From assembly GCF_000715075.1 (NCBI RefSeq), contig NC_134085.1, positions 156,454,178-156,518,177 of the forward strand: a stretch of 64,000 nucleotides of DNA, written 5' to 3'. A model generated the notes under the pieces. It ran no database searches. It was given only the letters and a program-made list of their open reading frames with translations, and had not been told where the DNA came from. Shown here piece by piece: positions 24,427 to 35,629 of this stretch (its first letter is position 1; each line of letters begins with the position of its first letter). The position numbers and the translations under genes are program-made. Origin of the DNA: Nicotiana tabacum. Its lineage: Eukaryota > Streptophyta > Magnoliopsida > Solanales > Solanaceae.

Positions 24427-24531
24427 CCCGAACTGCGCACATAAATCAAGGAGAGATAAAAGGAGGTTTTCAAGGTCTTAGAACACGGAAACGGATTGTA
24501 AAACAAAATATGACCTTTTGGGTCATCACAC
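24427..24531 (-). repeat. LTR stub at the 5' edge of chromovirus A
   Basis: The first roughly 105 bp of the LTR on the element's own strand (TGTGATGACCCAAAAGGTCA), joined directly to pol. LTR and pol share an AGTCCAGG-like stretch at the break. Confidence 0.88.
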
Positions 24532-24536
24532 GTAGG

Positions 24537-25329
24537 CCTAATGTAACATTTTTTGTCACAATATCCGTCCAAAATCAAATTCAGCACCGACCATAAGCCT
24601 CATATTCAAAAAGATTACGTTTCAAATCTCCACAACACTAACGATGATACAATAACCACAAAATCCACATAAATAAACACCCGAGTCACCAAATCACAAC
24701 TAATACCAACGGGCACACACCCCACAAGCTAAAACTCAAGAAGCACAGAACGAATATGACTGAGTATGTAAAGAGAAACACTTAAGAGAACTATCAAACA
24801 AGCCCGACAGGCACAACTCTCTATCAGTATTAGCCTATAAAAGAATATAACAAGAAAATAATCAAAGCATATAAACAAATCACAAGGATCTCATACTGAT
24901 ATAACTTCCACCGCGGGTACACAGCCCGGTCTCAACACATCAAATTACATGAAATCACGAGGGTCCCGCCCTCAACTCTGAATCATAAGTAGGGTACACA
25001 TCAAACCAGCTGGAAACTCTCACTAGATCAATTCTGTCACAATTTACAACAAGTGCCGACTCCCACACTGATGGAGCATAACATCACGGCTCGTAGCAAA
25101 AAAAACTCATAAATCACATCAAGCCTACCGAAAAGGACAGTAGAAATTTACTACTAGTCTCATAACTCTCAACAAGGACTAGAAACAGACGACAAACACG
25201 GATATCACTCATAGAACCTCCCAACAAGGTAACACATAAACAGAGTGCTAATCATGAAACTCACCCATAAGTGGATCAAAAAATAGGGGAACTCAGCCCG
25301 ATAAGTAGAACTATAATGAACTATGGATG
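24537..25329 (-). other. Internal region of the outer element downstream of gag
   Basis: Full of stops. No RT, RNase H or integrase motif visible on either strand. It connects across the chromovirus A insertion to 12397-12701. Confidence 0.6.
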
Positions 25330-26509
25330 GTGCTCCTCTATAACATATCAAAATCATTCCTGAATGACATCATCTAGCGTAGAGGCCTTAAGCCTACTAT
25401 ATGAAACACATCAACGGGCCGGGCCTCTCCCCCTCTTGGGCTCCCTCTACTTAACTGAATACCTCGCTGTAACACATCTACCCGAAATTTAGGGAAATCT
25501 CTCATCATGTGGCTAGCATCTCCATACTCAAAGCAACTCATCTACTGATGTGGCTATGGGAACTGTGCGGTACGGGTACTCTGAGACCTATGAACACCTG
25601 AATCATTGTGCGAATCCCGAAGCGCAAACTGAACTAGCTGACCCACAAAACCTCCACCATGTCGCACCTTGCCTCCAAAATAAGGACCAATAGATCTATC
25701 CGAACTATGAGGCGTTCTTGCCTCCCCGAACTCTCTCTCCAAATCTTGTTTGTCCTTTCACTCCTGGGCCCACATGCCCTCTAACCGGCAAGTGATCCCT
25801 ACCACCTGCTGAAACAAAACATCTGACTCTAACTCTCGAGTCATACTGAACCGAATATCATGCATAAGACCCTCAATGAATCAATGTACTAGCTCTCTAA
25901 CTATGGCAACCAAGGTAGGTGCATACTCAATAGGTCTGGCCAAATCACTGAATCTGACGGTATACTCTAATACTGATACGGTGCCCCTGACGTAGCTGCT
26001 CATACTCCGCGTGCCATGCATCCTGAAGTGACTAAGGTACACACTCTCTCAAAACATCCCTAAATATTGATCCCATGTAAGTGAAGTTGCATCGGCACAC
26101 TACCCGACTTATATGGACGCCACCACTGATAAGCCGCTCCCTTAAGCTGAAACATAGTCAAAGCAACCTCACGTATCTCTGCAATACCCATAGTGCTGAG
26201 ATTGCGATGGCACTCCTCTATAAAACCCTGTGCGCTCTCTGAAGCCAAACCACTGAATGTAGGAGGGTTATATTCCTTGAACATTGCAAGTCTAAGATAC
26301 AATTCCTCAAATGTTGTTGCCCTAAACATGGGTTGAACTAGAACCACAGGCTATACCACCATGACACCTGGAACCTAACCAACATAAACTCGCTGCTCTA
26401 AAGGTGCTCAAGCTACGACACGTACTCCTCGTCTGCCTTCGCCTCTGCCTCTAGCGACACCTGCTCCGGAAGTAGCGTCATTGATAATCGCAACTCGTAT
26501 CCTTACCAT
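25330..26509 (-). pseudogene. gag of the outer LTR element, decayed
   Basis: Starts at the ATG at 26509, about 185 bp after the primer site. Visible are an Arg/Gly-rich N-terminus, the retrotransposon gag segment at 26060-26347 (FKEYNPPTFSGLASES, GAAYQWW), and a degenerate zinc knuckle near 25530-25545 (CFEYGDASHMMRDF, two of three Cys lost). Stops interrupt it after about 30 residues and several more times. With no pol found after it, the element depended on partners for reverse transcription and integration. The family is probably Ty3/gypsy. Confidence 0.82.
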
Positions 26510-26693
26510 CGGTGAGAGAATGGAAGGATAAAAGTTCAAACTCCGAGATCAAAAAGTTTGCACGATAGGAATGAAGGAAGTGAGATTGTCTTAATAGTTT
26601 CGTAGCCTCTCGAAGATAAGTACAGACGTCTCTGTACTGATCCGCAAGACTCTACTAAACTCGCTTATAACTCGTAGCACCTATGAGCCTAGA

Positions 26694-26705
26694 GCTCCGA
26701 TACCA
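26694..26705 (-). other. Primer binding site of the outer element
   Basis: The minus strand reads TGGTATCGGAGC three bases inside the 5' LTR. One base differs from the tRNA-Met site used by the two chromoviruses. Confidence 0.9.
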
Positions 26706-27754
26706 ACATGTCACGACCCAATTTCCCGTCCATTGGGTTTCGTGACGACACCTAGTCTTAGAGATTAGGTAAGCCTAAATCATACTGAAATACCACAACA
26801 ATAAATGAAATTTAACAATCTTGAAGCAGAAGTCTCTACAAATTTATAATTCCTGAAACCCGATAGTACAAGTCATAAGCTCTACAAAGTGTCGCTACAA
26901 CTTCTAAACACAATTGTATGGAAATATGTACAACAGTGTGAATATAAAATAGGAAGGTGACTCCGAAGCCTGCGAACGCAACAACAAGGCTACCTTGAGT
27001 CTCCTCGGCAAGAATCCACACAGCTACTACCAAACAATACCTGGATCTGCACAAAAAAATGTGCAGAATTCTATTATGAGCACACCACAGTGGTGCCCAG
27101 TAAGTATCAAGACTAACCTCGGTGGAGTAGTAACGAGGAACAGTCAAGACACCTGCTGGTCTAACAAACAGAACATATATTTTTACAGACACTACGCTAT
27201 ACAGCTAACAATACAGTAATTGCAATAACGAAAGATAACAACAAGTACTCAGCGGAATACCATAAGGAAATCATGGAAAGGTAAGCGAGCATATAATCTT
27301 TTCAAACAAATATTCATCGAATATAAGTCACCATGTGACATTTCATAATAGTTACTTAAAATAAGTACCTTCGAATATAATCTTTTCAAATAGATAACCT
27401 TCGAATATAAGTCACCATATGACACCTCATCTCATAATCATATTATACGGGTCTCAATACCTGAATCCTAATGCTTGGCATCATGTGCCCTCATCACATC
27501 TCCTAATCATACTGACAATTCACGAGCCCAAAGGAGTCATTCTTACATGGAAGGCAAATAACAAGGGTATGCATTTATACTCAGAAATCTCCAGGAGCCT
27601 CCTATCCGATAAGGGTGCTTAGCCATGTGTGTGCTTGTGCAAGTATCCTAGCTTAGTTCATACCAGTTAGTAAGTATAAGGAATATAACGGACATCACAT
27701 ATAATGTTTTACACAGGGATAGGATCAATGACAACAACAGCTCAGAACATAGTG

Positions 27755-28040
27755 ATTTTAACAGGGGATCTCCCAGGATATCGTCCCGTAGTCCCAAGCG
27801 TAAATGTGCAGAGGATCTCCAAGATATCGTCTCGTAGTCCCAAATGTATATGTGTAGAGGATCTCCCAGGATATCGTCTCGTAGTCACAAAGTAAATATG
27901 TAGAGGATCTCCCGGGATATCGTCCTGTAGACTCAAAGTAAATATCCAGTACACGGGGATCTCTCGGGATATCGTCCCGTAGTCCCAAATATAAAGGTGC
28001 AGGGGGATCTCCCGAAATACCGATCTGTAGTCCCAAAGTA
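27755..28040. repeat. GGATCTCCCGGGATATCGTC repeat cluster, second LTR
   Basis: Partner of the cluster at 9935-10220, about seven imperfect copies. Confidence 0.85.
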
Positions 28041-28436
28041 AATACACAACAGCAATAATGACAATAATACAAGGTACGACAAGTAAATCAATTCAAGAAC
28101 TGTAAATCACAAAGGAACTGTAGGACCAATTCACAAGAAATAACCACAGAAAAGAATGTTGGCATAAAGGGAACGGTTCAACAAAAGGGAAACCTAACAT
28201 GTAGCAACAATCCCAAAATATACAAGTCAATAACAAGGAAATCAACACGAGTCAAGTAGTCCCAAATAAAGGAAAGTCAACAAAAATATAAATTATCTAA
28301 ACTCCTTTTCAGGTTGGATAATTACGAGGATATTCGACAATTCAATTAAGGAAATATGATCTTAGCTTCACTTAAGACTAAACAATTTCATAAGGTATAA
28401 TAATAATTCTCAAAATAAGACAAGTAGCTATCAAAA

Positions 28437-28441
28437 GATAG
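28437..28441. repeat. Target site duplication GATAG, left copy
   Basis: GATAG before 28442 is repeated at 37615-37619. The uninterrupted counterpart in the other LTR (about 10610-10630) has GATAG once, confirming the empty site. Confidence 0.96.
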
Positions 28442-30428
28442 TGTTACATCTCGCGTTTTCGTACGTTAAAATTTCATTTTCGGTGAACCGACATAGAATC
28501 GAGGATGAGATCATCGTGACGTTAACGTATTTACACTATTTATAACAAACGATAAATAAGTGTTATGAAGGATAAAGGAGTACACGGATTAAAGAAAATG
28601 AGTTTTGTTGAAAGTGGCCAATTTGAAATAAAATTCAGGTCAAGCGATAATACCAGATAATTATGAACTAGTACCATGCAAAGTACAATATGGCCATGGT
28701 AGCATAATATATAAAGTATAAATGAAGTATTTTAAAAATAAATAAAATTTTAAGTAATTTGTGATAATTTTAAAATTATGCGGGTAATAAATTAATTATC
28801 GGGTAACGAAATATTACCCAGTTAACTAATAAGTGGATAAAAATTAACAAAATCACACCCCCCCCCCAAGAGAAACGTGGCGGCCCCCCCTTTTTTTAGT
28901 TTAAACTGAGTCATTAATCACCTTTACATGTGTCACAAGGGCTAATTTACAAAGTCTTATCTAATAAAGGCTCTTGTGAGCATATCCAATAGAATTGGGA
29001 AAGATCAAACAACATTTTGCATTCTATCTTAAAACCAAAAACGTGAAAGCAGAATCATTTTCGTTCATCAATTCAATCTTTAGCCTACGTTTCAAATTCA
29101 AAGAGCTACCAAATTCATTTCTGAATTTCGAGAATTTCAAGCAGAATTTTGTCCATATTTCGCAGAAGCAGATTCGTTCAAATAATTCCTGGAACAGGTA
29201 TGTTAAGGTTCTCCCTTCTTTCTTTTGGCATGGTCCAAATTATACTGAAGAAATGAGCAAATGCACAGTTTTCATAAATTATTCTATTCATAGAAATAGC
29301 AAGGGTGTCTATATTCTTGATTCCCCATGAAAAATATTATAATCTTCTGTTCATGGGTCTCAGAATAATACATAGTTGAAAAAGTTTATCCAGAAGGAAT
29401 ATTGAGGTTATTACGTATTTTTCATCCATTTCATTCATTTATACATGTACATTGACCCATGACCAGATGGCGTTATATACGCGTATATATGTATATTATA
29501 TTTATATGGGATATGGAAAAAGGTTACGGCGTTATATACACACCACCACCTGATCAGCTGATATATGATGATGATGTTGCCCACAGTGGCTGAAATATAA
29601 CTTAAACGACGTTATATATGTGTATATATGTACGTATATGTATATGGGATATGGGAAGAGGTTATGACATTATATACGCACCACCACCTGATCAGCTGGT
29701 ATATGTTTATGATGTGCCCATAGTGGACGAGACAATATGATGGGATGCCCTTAGTGGCTTGATGATATTATGTACACCCATACACATGCATGACACAATA
29801 TTTATACGCGTGTGCATGACGTTATAAACGTTTTAGAATTTATAAAATTATTCGGATTTAAAGATGTATTTCTATATCTTATGTTTCATCTATGTCTTTT
29901 ACGTACTAATTTTCATGCCTTTCATACTCAGTACATTTTTCGTACTGACACCTTATTTCACTGGGCCTGCGTTTCATGCTCGCGGGTGCAGGTAGGAAAC
30001 CTGACAGTCCCCCTTCTTAGGATCCCTGATCAGCGAGAGTTCGCGTGCTCCATTTGATCTGGAGCTGCTTTTGATATTGGTATGATACATTTATATATAT
30101 ATATATATGGGTATGATGTGGCTCAGTCCCGTCTTTGTACAGTTATGTTTCTGTTACATGTTTGTAGACAGTATGTCTAGTTGGGATGTATGTAGCCTTG
30201 TCGGCTTTCAGTTATTGGATGTATAGTTGTCTATAGCAGCCTTGTCGGATCGCCCTCTGTATTTTGCAAATATACGTACATATGCCTTGTTGGCAGGTTT
30301 CCTTTCATGTATGTTATCTTAGTAATTCAGAAGATGTTATACAGGTTCATATCCTAGACGTATGCTTAGGGGTGTTTGACATGTAGGACCTAGGCATCCG
30401 TCGCGGCCCGCCGGTTTGGGTCATGACA
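28442..30428 (+). repeat. 5' LTR of chromovirus B
   Basis: Contains a C-run at 28857-28868, a roughly 185-bp internal duplication at 29465-29760 (two copies of a GTTATATACG...CACCACCTGATCAGCTG block) and a conserved region AGTATGTCTAGTTGGGATGT near 30170. The open frame at 28995-29330 lies inside the LTR and has no coding support. Confidence 0.94.
29465..29760. repeat. Tandem duplication in LTR B
   Basis: Two diverged copies of a block ending CACCACCTGATCAGCTG..TATATG then GCCCA(C/T)AGTGG. Also present twice in the right LTR (36665-36960), so it predates insertion. Confidence 0.8.
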
Positions 30429-30432
30429 AAAG

Positions 30433-30444
30433 TGGTATCAGAGC
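30433..30444 (+). other. Primer binding site of chromovirus B
   Basis: TGGTATCAGAGC four bases after the LTR end, complementary to tRNA-Met. Confidence 0.96.
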
Positions 30445-30620
30445 AGTTCTGTCCTAGGGTTGTCTACATACCGTATCTAGTAGAGTCTTGTTTATGGGTG
30501 TGTCGTGAACCACACTTATAGACAGGAGGCTACAGGACATATAGGATGTTATCCTCTCTTTTTATCTCAAATCGTACGATAGAAGAATTCATGTACCTAA
30601 CAATATGCTATATTTCAGCA

Positions 30621-33600
30621 ATGCCTCCAAAGAGTACGCCCACCCAGAACGGAAAGTCTGTGGCTGCTGAGACTACTAGTCGAGTGCCACGAGTTACCAA
30701 GGCTCGGGGAGAGTCTCATGGTGAGGTTCCATCTATGACTTCACATACCCCGCCCTTACCAGAAGAGCTCCGAGGGGAACCAGCTCTAGCGCCCGCCCCT
30801 ATACATTCAGCACCTCAGCCAGATGTGTCAGGTCAGGAGATGAGAGATGTTATTAAGTTATTGACCCGATTAGTAGCCGCACATGCTCGGTGTCAAGAAG
30901 TAGGTATTGTTCACGCAGATAGGTCCATGAGTGCGAGGGTTCATGACTTTATTAATTTAGACCCTCCGGTATTCACTAGGGCAGATCTAAATGAGGACCC
31001 TCAGGTATTTATTGATAGAGTGCAGAGGATGTTACGGGTAATGAAGGCCACTGCGACTGAGTCAGTTGAGCTAGCTTCCTATAGACTCCGAGATGTTGCA
31101 GTTAATTGGTACGATTCTTGGGAATTGTCTAGAGGTAAGGATGCCCCTCCAACGGTATGGCAGGAGTTTACAGAAGCTTTTCTTCGTCATTATCTACCAC
31201 CAGAGCTTAGGCGAGCCAGAGTTGATAGGTTCTTGGCCCTTCGATAGGGTAACATGAGTGTTCGGGAGTACAATCTTCAGTTTGATTCATTGGCTAGGTA
31301 TGCTCCCACTATTGTATCTAAGATGGAGGATTGAGTTCACCGGCTTGTGATGGGATTAGAGCCTCACTTGCTTAACGATTGTATGTCGGTCTCGCTTTAG
31401 CCAGACATAGATATTTCTCATATTCAGGCATACGTTCAGGGTGTAGAGGAGTGTAAACAGAAATAAAGGGCCAATCGTGAGCATGATAGGGCCCAGAATA
31501 AGAGAACGAGGCCTTCGGGTCCTTCTCGTGAGTTTCGAGGTGGCCATAGGCAGTAGTACTTGAGGTATCTAGCCCAGCTATCGGCTAGCGTAACCCCCTC
31601 AGTTTGGCGGTAAGAGATTTGATCGTTTTATATATTCAGGGTCTGATCAAAATTTCAGGGCCTCAGGTTCTAAGTATCGGGGTGAGTCAAATCAGATGAG
31701 ACCGCCCTTGCCATGATGTACTCAATGTGGTAAGCAGCATATCGGGTAGTGCCATATGGGATTAGGTGTTTGTTATACTTGTGGTTATTCGGGCCACGTT
31801 ATGAGGGATTGTCCGATGAGAGGTGATGCAAGCATAGCTCAACCGTCGGTATCTGTAGCTGGTTCGTCATCATCAGTATGCCCTCTGGGCAAGGTTCCCA
31901 AGCACCAATGAGTCGTGGTAGAGGCAGAGGCGAAGCATATAGCTCGAGCAGCCCTTAGAACCTCATTTATGCATTGACAGGACAACAGGACTAGGAGTCA
32001 TCACCTGATGTTGTTACAGGTATATTATCAATCTTCTCCTATGATGTATATGCACTTATTGACCCAGGTTCCACATTATGATACGTTACTCCAGTAGTTG
32101 CTGGTAAGTTTGGAATAAAACCTGAATTGGTTAAATCTTTTGAGGTATCTACACCTGTTGGGGACTCGACGATAGCTAAGAAAGTATATAGGGGTTGTAT
32201 AATAGTAGTTTATGGTCGACCTACCGTAGCAGACTTAATCAAGTTAGATATGGTAGAATTTGATGTTATAATGGGTATTGATTGGTTAACTTCTTGTCAT
32301 GGCAACGTTGATTGTAGATCAAAGACAGTCCGATTTTAATTTCCAAGGGAGCCTATTTTAGAGTGGAAAGGTAACACGGGTAGATTTATTTCCTATCTCA
32401 AGGCAAGGAAGATGATCAATAAGGGCTGTATTTATCACTTAGTTCGGGTTCAGGATATGGAAATAGAGTTACCAACCGTTCAGTCCATCCCAGTGGTTAA
32501 TGAGTTTCCCGATGAACTTCCGGGTCTCCCACCAGAGCGAGAAATTGAGTTTTCTATTGACCTACTACTAGATACTCACTCAATATCTATTCCTTCCTAT
32601 AGAATGGCCCTCGTACAACTGAAGGAGTTGAAAGAACAACTAAAGGACTTGCTTGAAAAAGACTTTATCAGACCTAGTACGTCACCGTGGGGAGCACCTG
32701 TTTTATTTGTGAAAAAGAAAGATGGTTCCTTACGAATGTGTATTGATTATAGGTAGCTGAATAAGGTGACGATCAAGAATAAGTATCCGCTCCAAGAATT
32801 GATGATTTATTTGATAAGTTAAAAGGTGCCAAGTGTTTTCCAAAGATAAATTTGAGGTCCGGGTACCATCAGGTAAGGGTTAAGTATGAAGATATTCCGA
32901 AGATAGCATTCAGGACTAGATATGGGCACTTTGAGTTTCAGGTTATGTCGTTCGATCTGACCAATGCCCCAGCAGTATTCATGGATTTAATGAATCATGT
33001 GTTCAAGCCTTTTCTAGATATGTTCGTAATTGTATTTATTGACGATATATTGGTATATTCTCGTTCAGAGACTGAGCATGCAGATTATCTGCGTACTGTG
33101 CTCAGAGCTCTACAAGAAGGGAAGTTGTATGCAAAATTTTCTAAATGTGAATTCTGGTTGAACTCTGTAGCTTTCCTTGGGAATGTTATTGCGAGTGAAG
33201 GTATCCGGGTGGATACACAAAAGATTGAGGAAGTAAAGACTTGGCCTAGACCCACAACACCGATGGAGGTTCGTAGCTTTCTCGGTTTGGCAGGTTATTA
33301 CAGGGGATTTGTGGAAGGATTTTCTTCCCTTTCAGCATATTTGACAAAATTGACTCAGAAGGGAGCAAAGTTTCTATTGACTGGTGCTTACGAATGGAGT
33401 TTCCGGGCATTAAAGGACATATTAACGTCAACACCAGTTCTAACACTTCTAGAAGGGACCGATGGTTATGTGATCTATTGTGATGCTTCAGGCATTGGAT
33501 TGGGTTGTGTGCTGATGCAGCATTGTAAGGTTTTGGCTTATGCTTCTAGACAACTACGAAAGCACAAGAAGAACTACCCGACCCACGATTTAGAGTTACC

Positions 33601-35413
33601 TACTGTGATTCATGCACTAAAGATGTGGAGGCACTACTTGTATCGCATTCATATTGATATCTATATGGACCATAAGAGCCTCTAGTAAATCTTTAAGCAA
33701 AAAGGAATTGAATCTACGTCAAAGGAGATGGTTAGAGCTACTTAAAGACTATGACTGATATTTTATACCATCCAGGGAAGGCGAACGTAGTAGTCGATGC
33801 CCTCAACCGTAAATCTATGGGTAGCATATCGTATTTGTAGCCAGAAAAGAGAGGAATAGTCCATGAGGTTCATCAGCTAGCTAGTCTTGGAGTTCGGTTA
33901 CTGGACTCAGGTGACGTTGGAATTACTCTTTAGGATATGGCAACATTTGCATTAGTAACTGAAGTAAAGGCACTCCAGTACGAGGATCCTGTGTTAGTTC
34001 ATTATAGGGATACCACCCTTCAGAAGGAGAAGACGCCGTTTGAAATTACAAAAGATGGGGTCCTCAAATATCGAGGACGGCTATGTGTGCCTAATGTTGC
34101 AGGGCTGCGTCAGTAGGTAATTGGAGAAACTCAATGTTCTCGTTATTTTATCCATCCAGGAGCGACAAATATGTATCATGACATCAGGGAAGTATATTGG
34201 TGGGATGGAATGAAAAAGGATAGAGCAGAATTTGTTGCTCAGTGTCCTAACTGTCAGCAGGTTAAGATTGAGCATCAAAAACCCGGTAGATATTGCAGGC
34301 TATAGAGATTCCGACATGGAAATGGAAAGTAATCCATATGGACTTCATCGTAGGCTTACCTCGTACCTAGCATAAGTTTGATCTGATATGGGTTGATTGT
34401 TGATAGGCTTACAAAGTCAGCTCATTTTCTGCCTATTAGAACTACATGTTCCTCAGAAGATTATGCAAGGCTTTATATTAAGGAGATAGTACGACTGCAT
34501 GATGTCCCTGTATCTATTATCTCGGATAGAGGAGCTCAATTCACAGCTAACTTCTGGAGGTCCTTCCAAAAACGATTGGGGACTCAAGTAAGTCTTAGTA
34601 CATCATTTCATCCCCAGACAGACAGACAGGCTGAGCGTACTATTCAAACATTGGAGGATATGTTATGAGCTTGAGTAATAGATTTCAAAGGTAGCTGGGA
34701 TGATCATCTGCAGCTTATTGAGTTCGCATATAATAATAGTTACCATTCTAGTATTCAGATGGCTTCATACGAAGCTCCTTATGGATGAAAGTGTAGGTCG
34801 CCTATAGTGTGGTTCGATATTGGGGAAACTACATTAGTAGGACCAGAATTAGTACAACGGGCAATTGATAGAATTAAGCTTATACAACGGGCAATCTGAT
34901 GAATTAAGCTTATCCATCAGATGGCTTATGCGGATAATCGATGACGAGACTCAGAATTTCATGTGGACGACTGGATATTCCAAAATGGTATCACCAATGA
35001 AAGTTGTCATGAGGTTCATAAAGGAAGGCAAACTTAGCCTACGGTATATTGGGCCTTATAGGATCATTCGGAGAATGGGCCAAGTAGCTTATGAGTTAGA
35101 ATTGCCCTCAGAATTTGAGCTTGTCCATCCGGTTTTTCACGTATCTATGTTACGGAAGTGCATTGCTGATCCTACCCAAGTGGTGCCCATGGATGATATA
35201 CATATTACAGAAGACTTATCATACAAGGAAATTCCGGTTGCCATTCTAGACCAACAAATACGCAAGCTATGAAATAAGGAGGTAACCTCCGTGAAAGTAT
35301 TTTGGAGGAACAACAATGTGGAAGAAATGACTTGGGAGGCCGAGAAAGATATGAAGTCTAGATATCCGTACTTATTTCCTCCTCCAGAGAAGGGTCCGGC
35401 TGAGACGCCATAA
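30621..35413 (+). pseudogene. gag-pol of chromovirus B (Ty3/gypsy, Tekay/Del-like)
   Basis: Starts at the ATG at 30621 (MPPKSTPTQNGKS). Gag 30621 to about 31950 has LPPELRRARVDRF and a CCHC knuckle (CYTCGYSGHVMRDC, 31771-31812). Protease region about 32030-32340 ends in DVIMGIDWL. Reverse transcriptase 32600-33170 has [13 protein letters not shown]. RNase H is 33470-33690 ([12 protein letters not shown]). Integrase is 34140-34680 with HPQTD and the second catalytic Asp in IISDRGAQF. The C-terminal chromodomain part is 34980-35400 (RKCIADPTQ..., EEMTWEAEKDM). Stop TAA at 35411. Many in-frame stops and several frameshifts; the first stop, at about 31244, is a Gln codon turned TAG. A 29-bp tandem duplication at 34854-34911 breaks the integrase end. 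Not functional. Confidence 0.94.
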
Positions 35414-35616
35414 CCTCAAGGTGCGTGTACGAATTCTTGTGCTAGCTATTGTTATTGGTCATGTGAGGCCATCGTCGTTATTAATGATTGTGGTCCTATA
35501 TGGCGTTAAATTACTGGGTTTCTACAAGAAGAGTTGGTAGTAGCGTTGTTACAAATGTGACTCTACCAAGGTTATATAAATTCCGGAGAGTTAAACATTC
35601 GAGGATGAATGTTTCT

Positions 35617-35629
35617 AAGGGGGGAAGGA
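35617..35629 (+). other. Polypurine tract of chromovirus B
   Basis: AAGGGGGGAAGGA directly before the LTR TG. Confidence 0.95.

Larger units (their letters stand above)
12702..24531 (-). mobile_element. Nested Ty3/gypsy chromovirus A (LTR-internal-LTR-internal-LTR)
   Basis: Minus-strand element inside the outer element. In its own direction: a 5' LTR stub (24427-24531), the end of a first pol (23908-24426), a complete LTR (20946-23907), a complete internal region (15655-20945) and a complete LTR (12702-15654). It is flanked by CATAG/CGTAG. The two full LTRs (2962 and 2953 bp) differ at about 10 percent of early positions. The pol order PR-RT-RH-IN-chromodomain fits Tekay/Del-like chromoviruses. 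The partial second unit suggests a tandem pair that shares a middle LTR and lost most of one unit. Confidence 0.92.
26709..28441 (-). repeat. 5' LTR of the outer element, first part
   Basis: Starts TGTCACGACCC and runs to the insertion of chromovirus B; it resumes at 37620. Lacks about 200 bp near 27290 compared with the 3' LTR. Confidence 0.92.

Noticed and set aside
28995..29330. 111-codon plus-strand frame
   Set aside because: Lies inside the 5' LTR of chromovirus B; the same frame is broken in the right LTR.
30433..30444. tRNA gene or fragment
   Set aside because: Only the 12-base complement to the tRNA end is present, the normal LTR primer site.
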